Below are positions 1 to 9,135 of a stretch of 62,840 nt of DNA, piece by piece. How positions within the stretch are numbered: position 1 is the first letter of the stretch; the number at the start of each line of letters is the position of its first letter. This stretch comes from Seminavis robusta. Lineage: Eukaryota; Bacillariophyta; Bacillariophyceae; Naviculales; Naviculaceae. The position numbers and the translations under genes were made by a program. Where the stretch lies: NCBI GenBank assembly GCA_903772945.1, contig CAICTM010000502.1, positions 1 to 62,840 on the forward strand. Direction: 5' to 3'. Under the pieces are notes generated by a model that searched no databases, was not told the DNA's origin, and was given only the letters and a program-made list of their open reading frames with translations.

Positions 1-502
1 GGTTAATTATCTCAATAAAGACACTATGATGGCAGCAGCACTACCATGCCACCATGGCAGCAACAACAGGCCTGGTGGTTCATTTTTGAATGCTCCGGTG
101 CACTTATTTGTTACTGTCAGGGGGGGGCACCATGCTCTCAGAGCCAGGCATGGCGGCAAAGGAGCCAACCGGTAACTAGGGACTGATTTGAGCTGCTCAG
201 GCCAGTCCCTATTAGTACTGGCAGTTAGAGGAGGCATGTTTGGGAATGTTTGCCGGAAACCCAGGGGGGAGCCCCACAGGGCTGCTGTACCAGAGGGAGG
301 GTTAGGGTTCCCGTAGAAGTCACCCAGGAACAGAGAAGATCCACTTCCTTCCGGACTGAAGAATCTGATGAGGACCTGGCGACCTGGTTGGTACTGTAAG
401 ATCGGGATCTCATTTTTTCTTTTTGACACCTCGGATCAAGAAGTAAGAAGAGGTCCAGTCAGTCAGTAATAGAATCTTGATCTGTTGAATAGCACTACCG
501 GT
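1..502. other. intergenic, no supported gene
   Basis: A minus-strand open frame of 140 codons (7-429) exists, but it has no recognisable domain and a composition like its surroundings. The stretch probably holds the 5' flank of the lipase gene. Confidence 0.5.
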
Positions 503-2350
503 ATGGAAGCTGGTGCAGCCACAAACGACGTTGTAGGTGGTGGGGAAGACAGGGCGAAGGACAATGAGAACAGAATGGATTCTACCTGTTGCCAGCAACC
601 CGAGTCTTCCGCTCTGCAAGTTAAGCTTCCGAATCGTCCTCCTGGCAAGAATGTCTCTCCCATGGGCAAATCATTGACTCAAGCTCGTCGGATTATCTGG
701 AGAGGAGACCCTCCCATGATTCTGAAGCCGGTATTGCTTCCTCTTCGAATATTCCTGCTGGATCCAATCTTTAACATTCTCTCAAGGTTGGTTCCCCTCT
801 TCTTGCCAGCAAGAATTGACAAGATCTTGACGACAATCTTGTTGGATTACCTTACCATTCCGGTGCTGCGGACACTATACGTGCATCACACCCCAGTCAT
901 GAACAAAGGCGGGGTGTTCAATGAACAACTCGCAAGAAATGCTACAAGAAACGTCATCCTACAACCCACTGTGGTAGCCATTCATCCACCCACAGACATC
1001 CAATCTGCCTTTCAAGGTGTTGTCTCTTTTATCTGTTCTGCCATTGGTGATATTGCTGGTATCGTTACCAACCCCAGAAAACTTACAGGCTGGATGACAG
1101 CCCTGCGACAATTCAATACCTTTCTAGAACAAACTGGGGTTGGGGCAGAATTGGAAGAAGCCATTCAAAAGCCTCTCTTGCAAGGAAGACTCTTGGATAA
1201 TGTCAAAATACTCAGTGATATTCAAAAAAGTGACAATGACAATCATGACCGAGTACTGAAGGCTCAAAAAGAAGATGATTATGCCACCATGACAGTGGCC
1301 ATGCACAAAGATATTCAACGAGGCCATCGTCTCATGCGCTTTGCTACCTCAGCTTATGGAACTGATATGATCCGATCCGCCTTGGACATTCAAGTGGATG
1401 CACATCAGTTGATTGAAATTCAAGAGAATCCACTTCAAGCCATTTCCATCCATACCCAAATTCCCACTGGAGATGTCAAATTCCTTTATGCAGGAAATGA
1501 CACCGACTACGACAAACATGTGTTGCACCATTTTGTAGCCATTGATCACAAGCATCAATCCATCGTGCTGGCAATTCGAGGGACACTCAGTCTCTCGGGA
1601 GCCATTGTGGATATCCAAGGAATGGCTACGGACTACTGTTCCGGAAAGGCTCACAAGGGAATGTCAGAGATGGCTAGGAATCTCTGGAACGATTCTGGAT
1701 TCAAGATAGCAGCCTTGATGACGACCCACGAGGATTACAAGCTGGTTGTAACGGGACATTCCTTGGGTGCCGGCACGGCGTGCTTGTTGACGCTACTGCT
1801 GTACGTCGAAGAGGTGTTCCCAAATAGAACTGTCGAATGCTTCGCCTTTGCACCTCCGCCAACGTTCTTTTGGGACAATCACCAAAAGAGTGTACTGGAC
1901 AAGAGCAACAGTGCATGCGCTAAACAGATTGAAAAGGCAATGCAAAATACAGTGGCATTCATTCATGACAATGACGTAGTGCCATTCCTGTCCGTCTCGG
2001 CTGTGCGGAGAATGATCAATCTGCTGGACTCGGTCGACTGTCATACAGAATCCATCTGGTTTTGGAAACGATGGAGAATCTTCAATGACTACGACAAGGT
2101 CCCCAGCGAGATTACCAACAGCGTTTTGAATGTTGCCGAGAGAGGAGCTGTCGACGGCGAATACAACATGTGCATCCCAGCCCGTAATGTTGTTTGGTGC
2201 AAACAAAACATCTTGGGCAGATTTGAAGCTTTTTGCTGCGATCCCCAAAAGGTGGCACAAGGCAACATTTTTCTGTCTGTGGACATGTTGACTGATCACT
2301 TGCCTGAACAATACGAGAACGCACTTGACGCATTGCTGCTCTCAACTTGA
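503..2350 (+). CDS. class 3 lipase (sn-1-specific diacylglycerol lipase-like alpha/beta hydrolase)
   Basis: This 615-residue protein should hydrolyse acyl esters of di- or triacylglycerol. The nucleophile elbow GHSLGAG has its serine at residue 420, preceded by a hydrophobic strand (KLVVTG). The probable acid is D491 in NDVVPFLS, and the probable histidine is H599 in DHLP close to the C-terminus. Both are placed as in the Lipase_3 family. The motif SIVLAIRGTLS upstream matches the conserved strand and oxyanion-loop region. The first ~100 residues are a polar N-terminus followed by a hydrophobic stretch (about 70-115) that may bind membrane. The open frame begins at a TTG at 485; I took the first ATG, at 503. 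No intron is needed. Family assignment is firm; substrate is inferred. Confidence 0.9.
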   Translation: MEAGAATNDVVGGGEDRAKDNENRMDSTCCQQPESSALQVKLPNRPPGKNVSPMGKSLTQARRIIWRGDPPMILKPVLLPLRIFLLDPIFNILSRLVPLFLPARIDKILTTILLDYLTIPVLRTLYVHHTPVMNKGGVFNEQLARNATRNVILQPTVVAIHPPTDIQSAFQGVVSFICSAIGDIAGIVTNPRKLTGWMTALRQFNTFLEQTGVGAELEEAIQKPLLQGRLLDNVKILSDIQKSDNDNHDRVLKAQKEDDYATMTVAMHKDIQRGHRLMRFATSAYGTDMIRSALDIQVDAHQLIEIQENPLQAISIHTQIPTGDVKFLYAGNDTDYDKHVLHHFVAIDHKHQSIVLAIRGTLSLSGAIVDIQGMATDYCSGKAHKGMSEMARNLWNDSGFKIAALMTTHEDYKLVVTGHSLGAGTACLLTLLLYVEEVFPNRTVECFAFAPPPTFFWDNHQKSVLDKSNSACAKQIEKAMQNTVAFIHDNDVVPFLSVSAVRRMINLLDSVDCHTESIWFWKRWRIFNDYDKVPSEITNSVLNVAERGAVDGEYNMCIPARNVVWCKQNILGRFEAFCCDPQKVAQGNIFLSVDMLTDHLPEQYENALDALLLST

Positions 2351-3072
2351 CGGGTGTATGCACAGCTACTTTAGCATCAACTCAACCCTGGCATCACGCA
2401 GCTGCATGGGCTTGCGGACCCCATCTCGGCCCGACGGGTACGAACCCCTGGTGGACCGACTTTAGAAGATACTATATATACATGTAAACCTTAGTTTAGC
2501 TTTTATTCATGAGAGATTGCATCTGGTTGGCGGCGACACATCACTAAAACCACCATCAGAATAGATTTCACCTTCCTGTGGTGGGCAAAACTGGGGATGA
2601 TGGTTAACTAATGGCAGCCAAGACAGCTTTCCGTAGTGGGGAGGGTTGGAAGGTGTCTGCAAACATGACCACACCATGTATCCTCCAGTTGAATGAAGCA
2701 AGCTGGGTTCCTGGAGCAAACAGCCCGAAACTCTGCCTTAGTTCATGGTCTGGGGATCTACCGTACTTGTATGCTTTATTCTTGTCTTGCTATGAATAGA
2801 AAGAAATTCAAATAACTAGCAAGTGAATCCTATAATCCATCTGTAAAGGGAAAGTAAGGCTCCACAAACAGGCTCACCCCGGTGAAAAGGAGAGCAGATC
2901 AATACGTTTCGTCAGCGTTGTTCCAAAAGATGACTGCGAATTCGTCGTTCGACCCCAAAGACATGCACTATCGGTACTGTACTAGCTAGCTAGCTAGCTA
3001 GCTAGTATGTACTGTACAACAGCAGCTCGAACACAAAAAACGAAAAGCAAAATTCACCAAAAGTAGAAGACC
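2351..3072. other. intergenic
   Basis: No gene seen. It includes the 3' flank of the lipase gene, short unsupported ORFs and a CTAG microsatellite just upstream of the next gene. Confidence 0.5.
2982..3005. repeat. (CTAG)6 microsatellite
   Basis: Six perfect tandem copies of the palindromic tetramer CTAG, 67 bp before the start codon of the membrane protein gene. Shorter CTAG runs recur in other intergenic stretches, for example 27599-27614 and around 13275. Confidence 0.95.
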
Positions 3073-4179
3073 ATGAGCTGTTGCCGCTTTCTCTGCACTG
3101 TTTCAGTGCTATCCCTCTTTGTCGTGCCCTATGTCCTTATACTGGTAGATTGCTCTCCGCTGCTGCTCCGATTGCTCCTGCAGAGTGCGCTGTTATGGGG
3201 AGCTTTCTTCTCGGTGCTGTACGGGCACACGGTGCATACGATCACCAAGAGGTTACAAACTGGCTTGACGAATCAAAGAGCCAAGATCCTCAAGGTTCGA
3301 AAGATTCCCCCGAGCCCGCATCCTGCCAATAATCACAAGATTTTCTGTTGGGTGCAATTGTTAGATGACAACGGCAATGATGTGGAGGCCTTTGGAGAAG
3401 AAGCAAACACCATTCCAGTGCCAGTGACATCTGGGGAAACACAACAACAACAACCACAGCAGAATCAAAAGGAGACGAGACCGACAACTGTGGAACAAGC
3501 GAGGGAAGAATTCCTGCAAGATATTCGGGCATGGGCCCATGTCCCCTGTCTGCTGGTCCCTAACGACATGGACCCCCAGCCAGGAGATATTCTCCACGAC
3601 GTGGTCTTGTTAGAAGGTGACCTGACACGGCCCATCCACGCCCCCTTTCAACTGCAAATGAAACAGAATCTCCAATTTTACATTTTTCATCACGTGCGAA
3701 CATGTCTACTGGCGCTCTTGGGTCTCTACTTTTTCTTTGGCACCATTTACTTGTCCAGTTTCCATGACTTTGTGGAGAGCACCCAAAGGGCCCCGATTGT
3801 GCACTTGTTCCGCCTGTTGTTTTCATCAAAGCCAGACAACAACGACAACAACAACAACCAGCATCACTCACACCACTCGTCATTTTGTCGGATCACTCCC
3901 GGAGTCACTGTGGCATATGATATGTTGATCTGGATCCAAATGACAATTCCGGTACTGATGTTTGGGCTATATATGCTATTGATCAATGGGAAAAAGCTCA
4001 TGGGCATGGAAGAACCATCACCCGATAGTTACCAACTGTTGCGAGACGATGACGATTTTGATGAGGACGGCGAAGATGTTGCTGCAAACACTAACAATAC
4101 CGCAACATCAGCAGCAGAAGCAACCAAAACAACGCCCTATGGACAGTACACTGCCGTGTCCATTGGAGAAGATGAATAA
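3073..4179 (+). CDS. predicted four-pass membrane protein, unknown function
   Basis: A 368-residue protein I do not recognise. Hydrophobic segments lie at about 8-26, 29-50, 212-232 and 284-304. The first pair forms a hairpin at the N-terminus. Between the pairs is a soluble region of about 160 residues with a Gln-rich stretch near 120-135. A His/Asn-rich loop joins the last two segments, and the tail is acidic and Thr/Ala-rich. The arrangement of two TM pairs around a soluble domain recalls E3-ligase-like membrane proteins of the GIDE/MUL1 type, but no RING cysteines are present, so I do not assign it. The ATG is in a favourable context (ACC before ATG). No intron is required. Confidence 0.75.
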   Translation: MSCCRFLCTVSVLSLFVVPYVLILVDCSPLLLRLLLQSALLWGAFFSVLYGHTVHTITKRLQTGLTNQRAKILKVRKIPPSPHPANNHKIFCWVQLLDDNGNDVEAFGEEANTIPVPVTSGETQQQQPQQNQKETRPTTVEQAREEFLQDIRAWAHVPCLLVPNDMDPQPGDILHDVVLLEGDLTRPIHAPFQLQMKQNLQFYIFHHVRTCLLALLGLYFFFGTIYLSSFHDFVESTQRAPIVHLFRLLFSSKPDNNDNNNNQHHSHHSSFCRITPGVTVAYDMLIWIQMTIPVLMFGLYMLLINGKKLMGMEEPSPDSYQLLRDDDDFDEDGEDVAANTNNTATSAAEATKTTPYGQYTAVSIGEDE

Positions 4180-4724
4180 GCCTTCAACTGCTGCCGTCTC
4201 TAGAGCTCGAGAGGTTGTCATATTATGCGTGCTTCTCATCATTCATTCAGCGTTGGATAGCCAACATCAGTGGCTGGCAAACTAAATTACAACTGCATTT
4301 TCCTCTTTATGTACCGGTACAGTCTACTCGCGCTAATATTTATAATATTATATTTATCCTCGCTGTAATATTTATTAAATCTCGAGGTCCCCCCCTCAGT
4401 CCCGGGTATCCGTGAATGAATCTTTCGAGCAGCAACAAATCTTTCGAGCAGCCCGACAACGTCGACAACGTCGACAACGTCGTCCAATCCATTCCAACCG
4501 TTTCAATTTGACCGAGACAGCATGTAAAATGCCAATATCGATCCAATGGAGGTGGGATTCCTCGCACCTCTGCCCGTGGCTGTCTTGTCTGGGCCAGCCC
4601 AAGCGCTGGTTGTTTACGTGCAGTTTTCGAAGGATGGTTTCGAGGAGACAAAAACAATTCTCCTGAGCTGCCAAACAATTTCACCCAAACCATACCAAAA
4701 CCCTCCAATCTGACATAGACCAAC
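4180..4724. other. intergenic
   Basis: No gene seen. It contains AT-rich stretches near 4340-4375 and a short 9-bp tandem repeat. Confidence 0.5.
4454..4482. repeat. three tandem copies of a 9-bp unit (CGACAACGT)
   Basis: The unit is repeated about three times. Just upstream, the 14-mer ATCTTTCGAGCAGC occurs twice, 17 bp apart. Confidence 0.85.
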
Positions 4725-4727
4725 ATG

Positions 4728-4785
4728 AACGGCGCCGATTCAACCAACGGCGCCGATTCAACAACATGAACGGCGCCGATTCAAC
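4728..4785. repeat. three copies of a 17-bp unit at a start codon
   Basis: AACGGCGCCGATTCAAC occurs at 4728-4744, 4746-4762 and 4769-4785. The first and third copies each follow an ATG. The upstream ATG (4725) opens a 14-codon ORF whose TGA (4767-4769) overlaps the ATG of the longer ORF (4766) in an ATGA arrangement. Confidence 0.9.
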
Positions 4786-5733
4786 CGTAACAAAGAAAGG
4801 AACGAAGAAAGGCGGAAAGAGGGGACCAAAAGCAGGTTCAACGAATGCTACTGGGAAAAAGAACAGAGGCGACTGGGCTCAGGCATGCCACTCCTTCCGT
4901 ACACAGTTCAAGAACATGCAAGCCAAAGCCTTCCTGCAATCGTCCGCTTCTGGGCCGAAGTTCTCTGGGACACAGTCGGAACGGCAGAGCTTCAGTCAGT
5001 ACCTGAAGCAATACGACAACAAGACTTTGGTCCCAACCGACACATCCAAGCGCTATGCCCCACCAAAGTATCCGGAGGTTGAGAAGAAGCTGGTTGCCTA
5101 CATGGATCTGCGTGCGAAGAAAGGAAGATGGTATCAGACGATGCTGGAGAAAGCTGGCATCCTTCCCATCGCATGGAAACAGACATCAATGTTGACATTG
5201 GGTCGGCTTCAATCCCTATGAAAGATAAGGTGTTGAGCAAGCAGGATTCCGATGACTTGTGCAACCTCATGAGTGCTCTCCAAGTTAAAGCCAAAGAAAC
5301 TGAGGTGGATGTTGCAAGGCATGCAATTGCATTGCAAGGATCCTTTGCGGCTGATTACGATCTCTACTCTGGGGACGATGTGATGCAAATGGCGGAGAAT
5401 TGGATCGATGTCGAGGATGAGCCCGAAGTCATTAGTGCAACCGTCGACGAAGAGATTGAAGCGCTGGAAGTCGAAACAACAGAAGCGGAACTGGCTGTGA
5501 TTGATGACGAGGAACCGGAACAAATGGAGGATGATCCCGATCCAGCCGATGTGTTTGCCTCATTTGCGGAGCTGAAGAAGCACTCAATAAGCTGTCCGAA
5601 GTGCCTCTGCTTTGGGTATCAACCAGGCAGCCACTGTGCATCTTGACAGGTTTGCTAGGGCATTGAATGTGGCTAGGCTGCTAGGGCAGGCAAACGTAAA
5701 CGCGACGGCTCTATCCATTCGTACTTTACTAGT
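4766..5733 (+). pseudogene. decayed CENP-B/Tc5-type transposase-like gene
   Basis: The first frame (4766-5221, 151 codons) has a Lys/Gly-rich start and then a segment with PPKYPEVEKKLVAY, which resembles the CENP-B-type helix-turn-helix of pogo/Tigger/Tc5 transposases. The reading then passes into another frame (about 5190-5590) rich in Asp/Glu, with DDLCNLMSAL and FASFAELKK. It ends in a third frame (about 5605-5733) with LGINQAATVHLDRFARALN. The three pieces look like consecutive parts of one protein, so at least two frameshifts are implied. The DDE catalytic domain expected between the first and second pieces (about 300 residues) is missing, which suggests an internal deletion. The family call rests on the helix-turn-helix region only. 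An alternative is a domesticated gene with unrecognised introns. Confidence 0.5.
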
Positions 5734-6120
5734 GGAACCGGCCCTTGAAAGCCTTATATTTATTCTCTCTAATATATTTATCGAAATCCGCAATCCCCCC
5801 CCATAAATAATAGAGCGAGTCAACTGTAGCTGCCGTACCCTTGTTTTGCTATTAGTGACTGCATCACATCTCCTGTGCCAACTTTGGCACTAGCTAGCTG
5901 GATGGATGGATGCATTTAGTGTAGGTACAAAATGAACTCTAGTTTTCCATTCGATCAAGATCAGACTGGTCGACAACATGACATGTATTCGTATCAAGTT
6001 CGAAGTTCGAACGAATGAAAAGATGTAGCCATGTGTTTAAATTTTTACAGACTGTCATGGCTGCGATTACCGTGAAGTAGTACGGTAAATAACAAAAACC
6101 AGTATACCTCCCAACAGTAG
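5734..6120. other. intergenic
   Basis: No gene seen. It contains a short GGAT run near 5900 and AT-rich DNA. Confidence 0.5.
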
Positions 6121-7329
6121 CTAGGGCACAACCCCGACACATTTCTTGCACACCCTGACAAATGTCTTGCACATCATCTCGCAATCTATTGGCTTGCTCG
6201 TGCCCTTGTTTGTTTTTGTTTTTGTTTTTGTTTTTGTTGGACGAGTTCTTCTTGGTTTTGGATCTTCAATCACACCATCGGTGCTGTCTGGCTGCGTTGG
6301 AATTTCTCCCAAGACGATTCCCGTTTCACGAAGTGTAATGGCTTTGACGGTGACAGTTTTGGGTGCCGTCTTTATGATTTCGAGTGCTTCGGCATACTCG
6401 ATTCGTTCCGTGGCGAATCCATTAATGGAAATGACTTCGTCGCCAATGTTCAAGAGTGACGCCGCCGCCTTGGTTGTCGCATCGACTCTTTTACTCGTAT
6501 TGACAATGGAAATGATGAGTTTATTGCTGTGTGGATCTTTTTCAAGTCCAATGCCAACGACATCGTGCGGATTGGGTTTGGTAAACATGGACTCGACGAC
6601 ATCACAGGCGCCACCAGGATTGTGTGCGACGAGTGTCACGTTGTCTTTGAGTCGAAATTCTTCTCGCAACAGTTTGTCGACTTGAGCAGGGGTCATGTCA
6701 GGACTGCATTGGCGCCGATTGATACTGACCAACGTGTCTCCTACTTGTAAAGGCGACTGTGCCGCAAGACTCTGCTTGTGTATCTTGACGATTGTGGTTC
6801 CCTTGTTGTCGTTACTGGTGTTTCCAAATTGAATGCCCAGCGTCTTGGGTGAATGTGCCTTGACAAAGTGCGCGGAAATGAATTCCGCTCGAGCCTCTTC
6901 GTATTTGTGGATGCGTCGCATACTCAAAATGTCGACATCTCGCATCGATACGGGGATCTGTTCGGCCACAGCTAGTGCCGCTCCCATTTCCTCCACAAAA
7001 ATTGCTATTTCCTCATCATCAATATCACTCAGAGTGTGGTTCACCATTGCCACTTCTTCGGCTCCGGAAGAAAGGCGAACCGTGGGAAAGTCCTCAACGT
7101 CGCAACAATCATCATAGCTCCGAAGCGATACTGCCGTTGCCGTCGCTGTGCTGCTGCTTGCTAGTGTCATGGTTGGTACCGGTTCTAGTAATACTATGAT
7201 GTGGCTAGCTAGCTCTAGAAGGAGAGTGTGTTGCTTTGAGAGCTGGTCAATTGAACTGGTGACATCAGAACCCAAAATGTGCGGACATTCATCAATCCCT
7301 CTTCGGGTCATCGCTTTCCGAGTGGTCAT
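6121..7329 (-). CDS. protein with two PDZ domains
   Basis: This 402-residue protein carries two PDZ-like domains, at about 160-240 and 255-340. Each has the carboxylate-loop-like start (TLGIQF, VVGIGL), the GD(T/E)V(I)SIN strand and a closing helix. PDZ domains bind C-terminal peptides and usually scaffold signalling or membrane complexes. No catalytic domain, signal peptide or TM segment is visible. The C-terminal tail has a (Lys-Thr)n run followed by a short Cys-rich end (CEMMCKTFVRVCKKC), a possible lipidation or metal site. The open frame begins with GTG at 7338; the ATG at 7329 is chosen. A downstream ATG (MTLASSS) would remove about 50 residues without touching the PDZ domains. Confidence 0.8.
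   Translation of the reverse strand: MTTRKAMTRRGIDECPHILGSDVTSSIDQLSKQHTLLLELASHIIVLLEPVPTMTLASSSTATATAVSLRSYDDCCDVEDFPTVRLSSGAEEVAMVNHTLSDIDDEEIAIFVEEMGAALAVAEQIPVSMRDVDILSMRRIHKYEEARAEFISAHFVKAHSPKTLGIQFGNTSNDNKGTTIVKIHKQSLAAQSPLQVGDTLVSINRRQCSPDMTPAQVDKLLREEFRLKDNVTLVAHNPGGACDVVESMFTKPNPHDVVGIGLEKDPHSNKLIISIVNTSKRVDATTKAAASLLNIGDEVISINGFATERIEYAEALEIIKTAPKTVTVKAITLRETGIVLGEIPTQPDSTDGVIEDPKPRRTRPTKTKTKTKTNKGTSKPIDCEMMCKTFVRVCKKCVGVVP
6209..6238. repeat. GTTTTT hexamer repeat inside the PDZ gene
   Basis: About five tandem copies. On the coding (minus) strand they encode the Lys-Thr dipeptide run in the C-terminal tail. Confidence 0.9.
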
Positions 7330-7549
7330 CTCTTTCACAAAGCCTTTTTCCTGTCACATTTTCATCACCATTTGAACCTTCCAACGGTAACATTCCGTTG
7401 GGATGCTCCAAGCTCCATTGCTGCATTGCTCCCTGGTTGATTGGGAGCTCATCAGCAAGCATGAGGTTCATTGATTAGCGACGGAGAGAGCGGCGAAGCT
7501 GTGAGATAAGATAGGAGTACCATCTACCAAATACTCATCAGCCAATGCT

Positions 7550-8764
7550 ATGATGCATCGCCGCTCCATATTATGTCGTTTGGTGCTTCTGTGCCCGTTT
7601 CTTCTGGTGTTTCATCATCAGCACTGTACCACCACTGCCACAAGGATTGTGGATTTGTCCCAACCATGGGAAAAAGACCGTCTCTACAACCGAAACAAGG
7701 CATACTGCAACATTCAATCCTCCATGCATCCGAAAATTATTCAAGGATGGGTGATAGTACAAGATGGAAGAATCGTCGCCGAAGGACATGGCTATGATCA
7801 TGACGAAAATGACCTATTCCGCTCCTATTCAACAACCAAGAACTTTGCCACCATGCTCATTGGCAAAATGGTGGAGTTGCAACTTGTATACATCAATGAA
7901 ACATTGGGAGATATCTTCAACAACACCAGCGATTGGGAGGGAGTCTCGCAGGCCACGGAAAAGCAGACTGTCACGTTGGAAGAACTCCTTACCATGACAT
8001 CTGGTCTTGTGAGTGTTACGGATGAAGCCATACAAGATCAAGAAACACTCCAACAAGTGTTACAGTATATGGAGTATCAGTCCAATCAACGAGGAAAATT
8101 CAACTATCTGGGAAGCAACAATATCTTGTCCAGAATCATATACAGGAGATCGGGGAAAACACCCTTGCCATTCGCACAACACAACCTCATCTTTGACAAA
8201 CTTGGTATTCCTGAATTGTGGATTCAATGGGGCACATTTGGTGGTGTCGAGGGGTCTGCCTATGGACTCAACACGACACCCCGCACTCTGGCCAAATTAG
8301 GGCAACTCTATCTGCAAAATGGATTGGCCGCCGAGGGTGACCAGCTAATTTCTTCAGATTGGATACAAGCATCCACAACAGATCAACTTGCCGATGATAC
8401 GGAATCAGTTCAACCCTTATTCCTTGGTTATGGATATCAGTGGTACGTCGATCGCACGGTACGAGACGACATGTTCGTGCCACTCCCACAACTTACTGGG
8501 GCATATGCCGGCCAAGGTGCTCTAGGACAGCAAATTGTCGTCATTCCCGACACGGACACGGTGATTGCCATAATGTCGGATGATGCCACATATGTCTACA
8601 GTTACGCCTTTTTCGCTACCATACTACAAAACTTGGACAAGCTTGGCCGAGATGTGGACGAACCACTAAAATGTGATGACTTTTCGCTGTGGAGCTTTGG
8701 CATACGAGGGAGCCTTGGTGTCATGTCGGCGGGGTGGAAAGTCCTGATCAACTGCTTGTTTTAA
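7550..8764 (+). CDS. secreted serine beta-lactamase-like hydrolase (class C / EstB type)
   Basis: A 404-residue member of the penicillin-binding transpeptidase / class C beta-lactamase superfamily. The catalytic tetrad STTK starts at Ser94, with Lys97 as base. A Tyr-containing motif lies in FNYLGSNN, and GQGALGQQ takes the place of the K/H-T/S-G strand loop, as in esterase-type members. An N-terminal basic-hydrophobic segment (about 5-23) followed by small residues looks like a signal peptide. In eukaryotes this family includes LACTB-like proteases and many esterases of unknown substrate, so antibiotic hydrolysis should not be assumed. Two adjacent ATGs open the frame at 7550. No intron is required. 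Confidence 0.88.
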   Translation: MMHRRSILCRLVLLCPFLLVFHHQHCTTTATRIVDLSQPWEKDRLYNRNKAYCNIQSSMHPKIIQGWVIVQDGRIVAEGHGYDHDENDLFRSYSTTKNFATMLIGKMVELQLVYINETLGDIFNNTSDWEGVSQATEKQTVTLEELLTMTSGLVSVTDEAIQDQETLQQVLQYMEYQSNQRGKFNYLGSNNILSRIIYRRSGKTPLPFAQHNLIFDKLGIPELWIQWGTFGGVEGSAYGLNTTPRTLAKLGQLYLQNGLAAEGDQLISSDWIQASTTDQLADDTESVQPLFLGYGYQWYVDRTVRDDMFVPLPQLTGAYAGQGALGQQIVVIPDTDTVIAIMSDDATYVYSYAFFATILQNLDKLGRDVDEPLKCDDFSLWSFGIRGSLGVMSAGWKVLINCLF

Positions 8765-9135
8765 TTTAATAATGCGTTGATGGTCGGATGATCTTGACAC
8801 ATCAACGCCGCCCCAACATGTCAATACAGGCATTGGCCCATCGACCAGCCAACTACTAAAGAGTGGTCTCAAGTGACCAAACTTGTCTCAAAAGCCAGAA
8901 CCAGGAGGTGCAACACTCTGCAAGGCCAGATCACACACTGCAAGGTCAAATCAACCCAGACAGGAAGACACATTGTCATGGATTCGGCGTCTACTTGTTC
9001 ACCGGATGCTTGCTTTTAATCAAAATTTGCTTTACATATAAGCTCTTTAATTAAGAAACGCAACCACTGATATTCCTCTGTCTTTCTTTTTGATCAATGT
9101 AATGAACAACACAAGTATGAAAATCTGTCAGCTAG
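8765..9135. other. intergenic
   Basis: No gene seen. It lies between convergent genes and probably holds both 3' UTRs. Confidence 0.5.

Noticed and set aside
7-429. Minus-strand 140-codon frame at the window's left end
   Set aside because: No domain, unusual composition, and another minus-strand frame overlaps it; not enough to call a gene.
1793-2311. Minus-strand 172-codon frame opposite the lipase
   Set aside because: It lies wholly inside the lipase coding region and has no recognisable features; a shadow.
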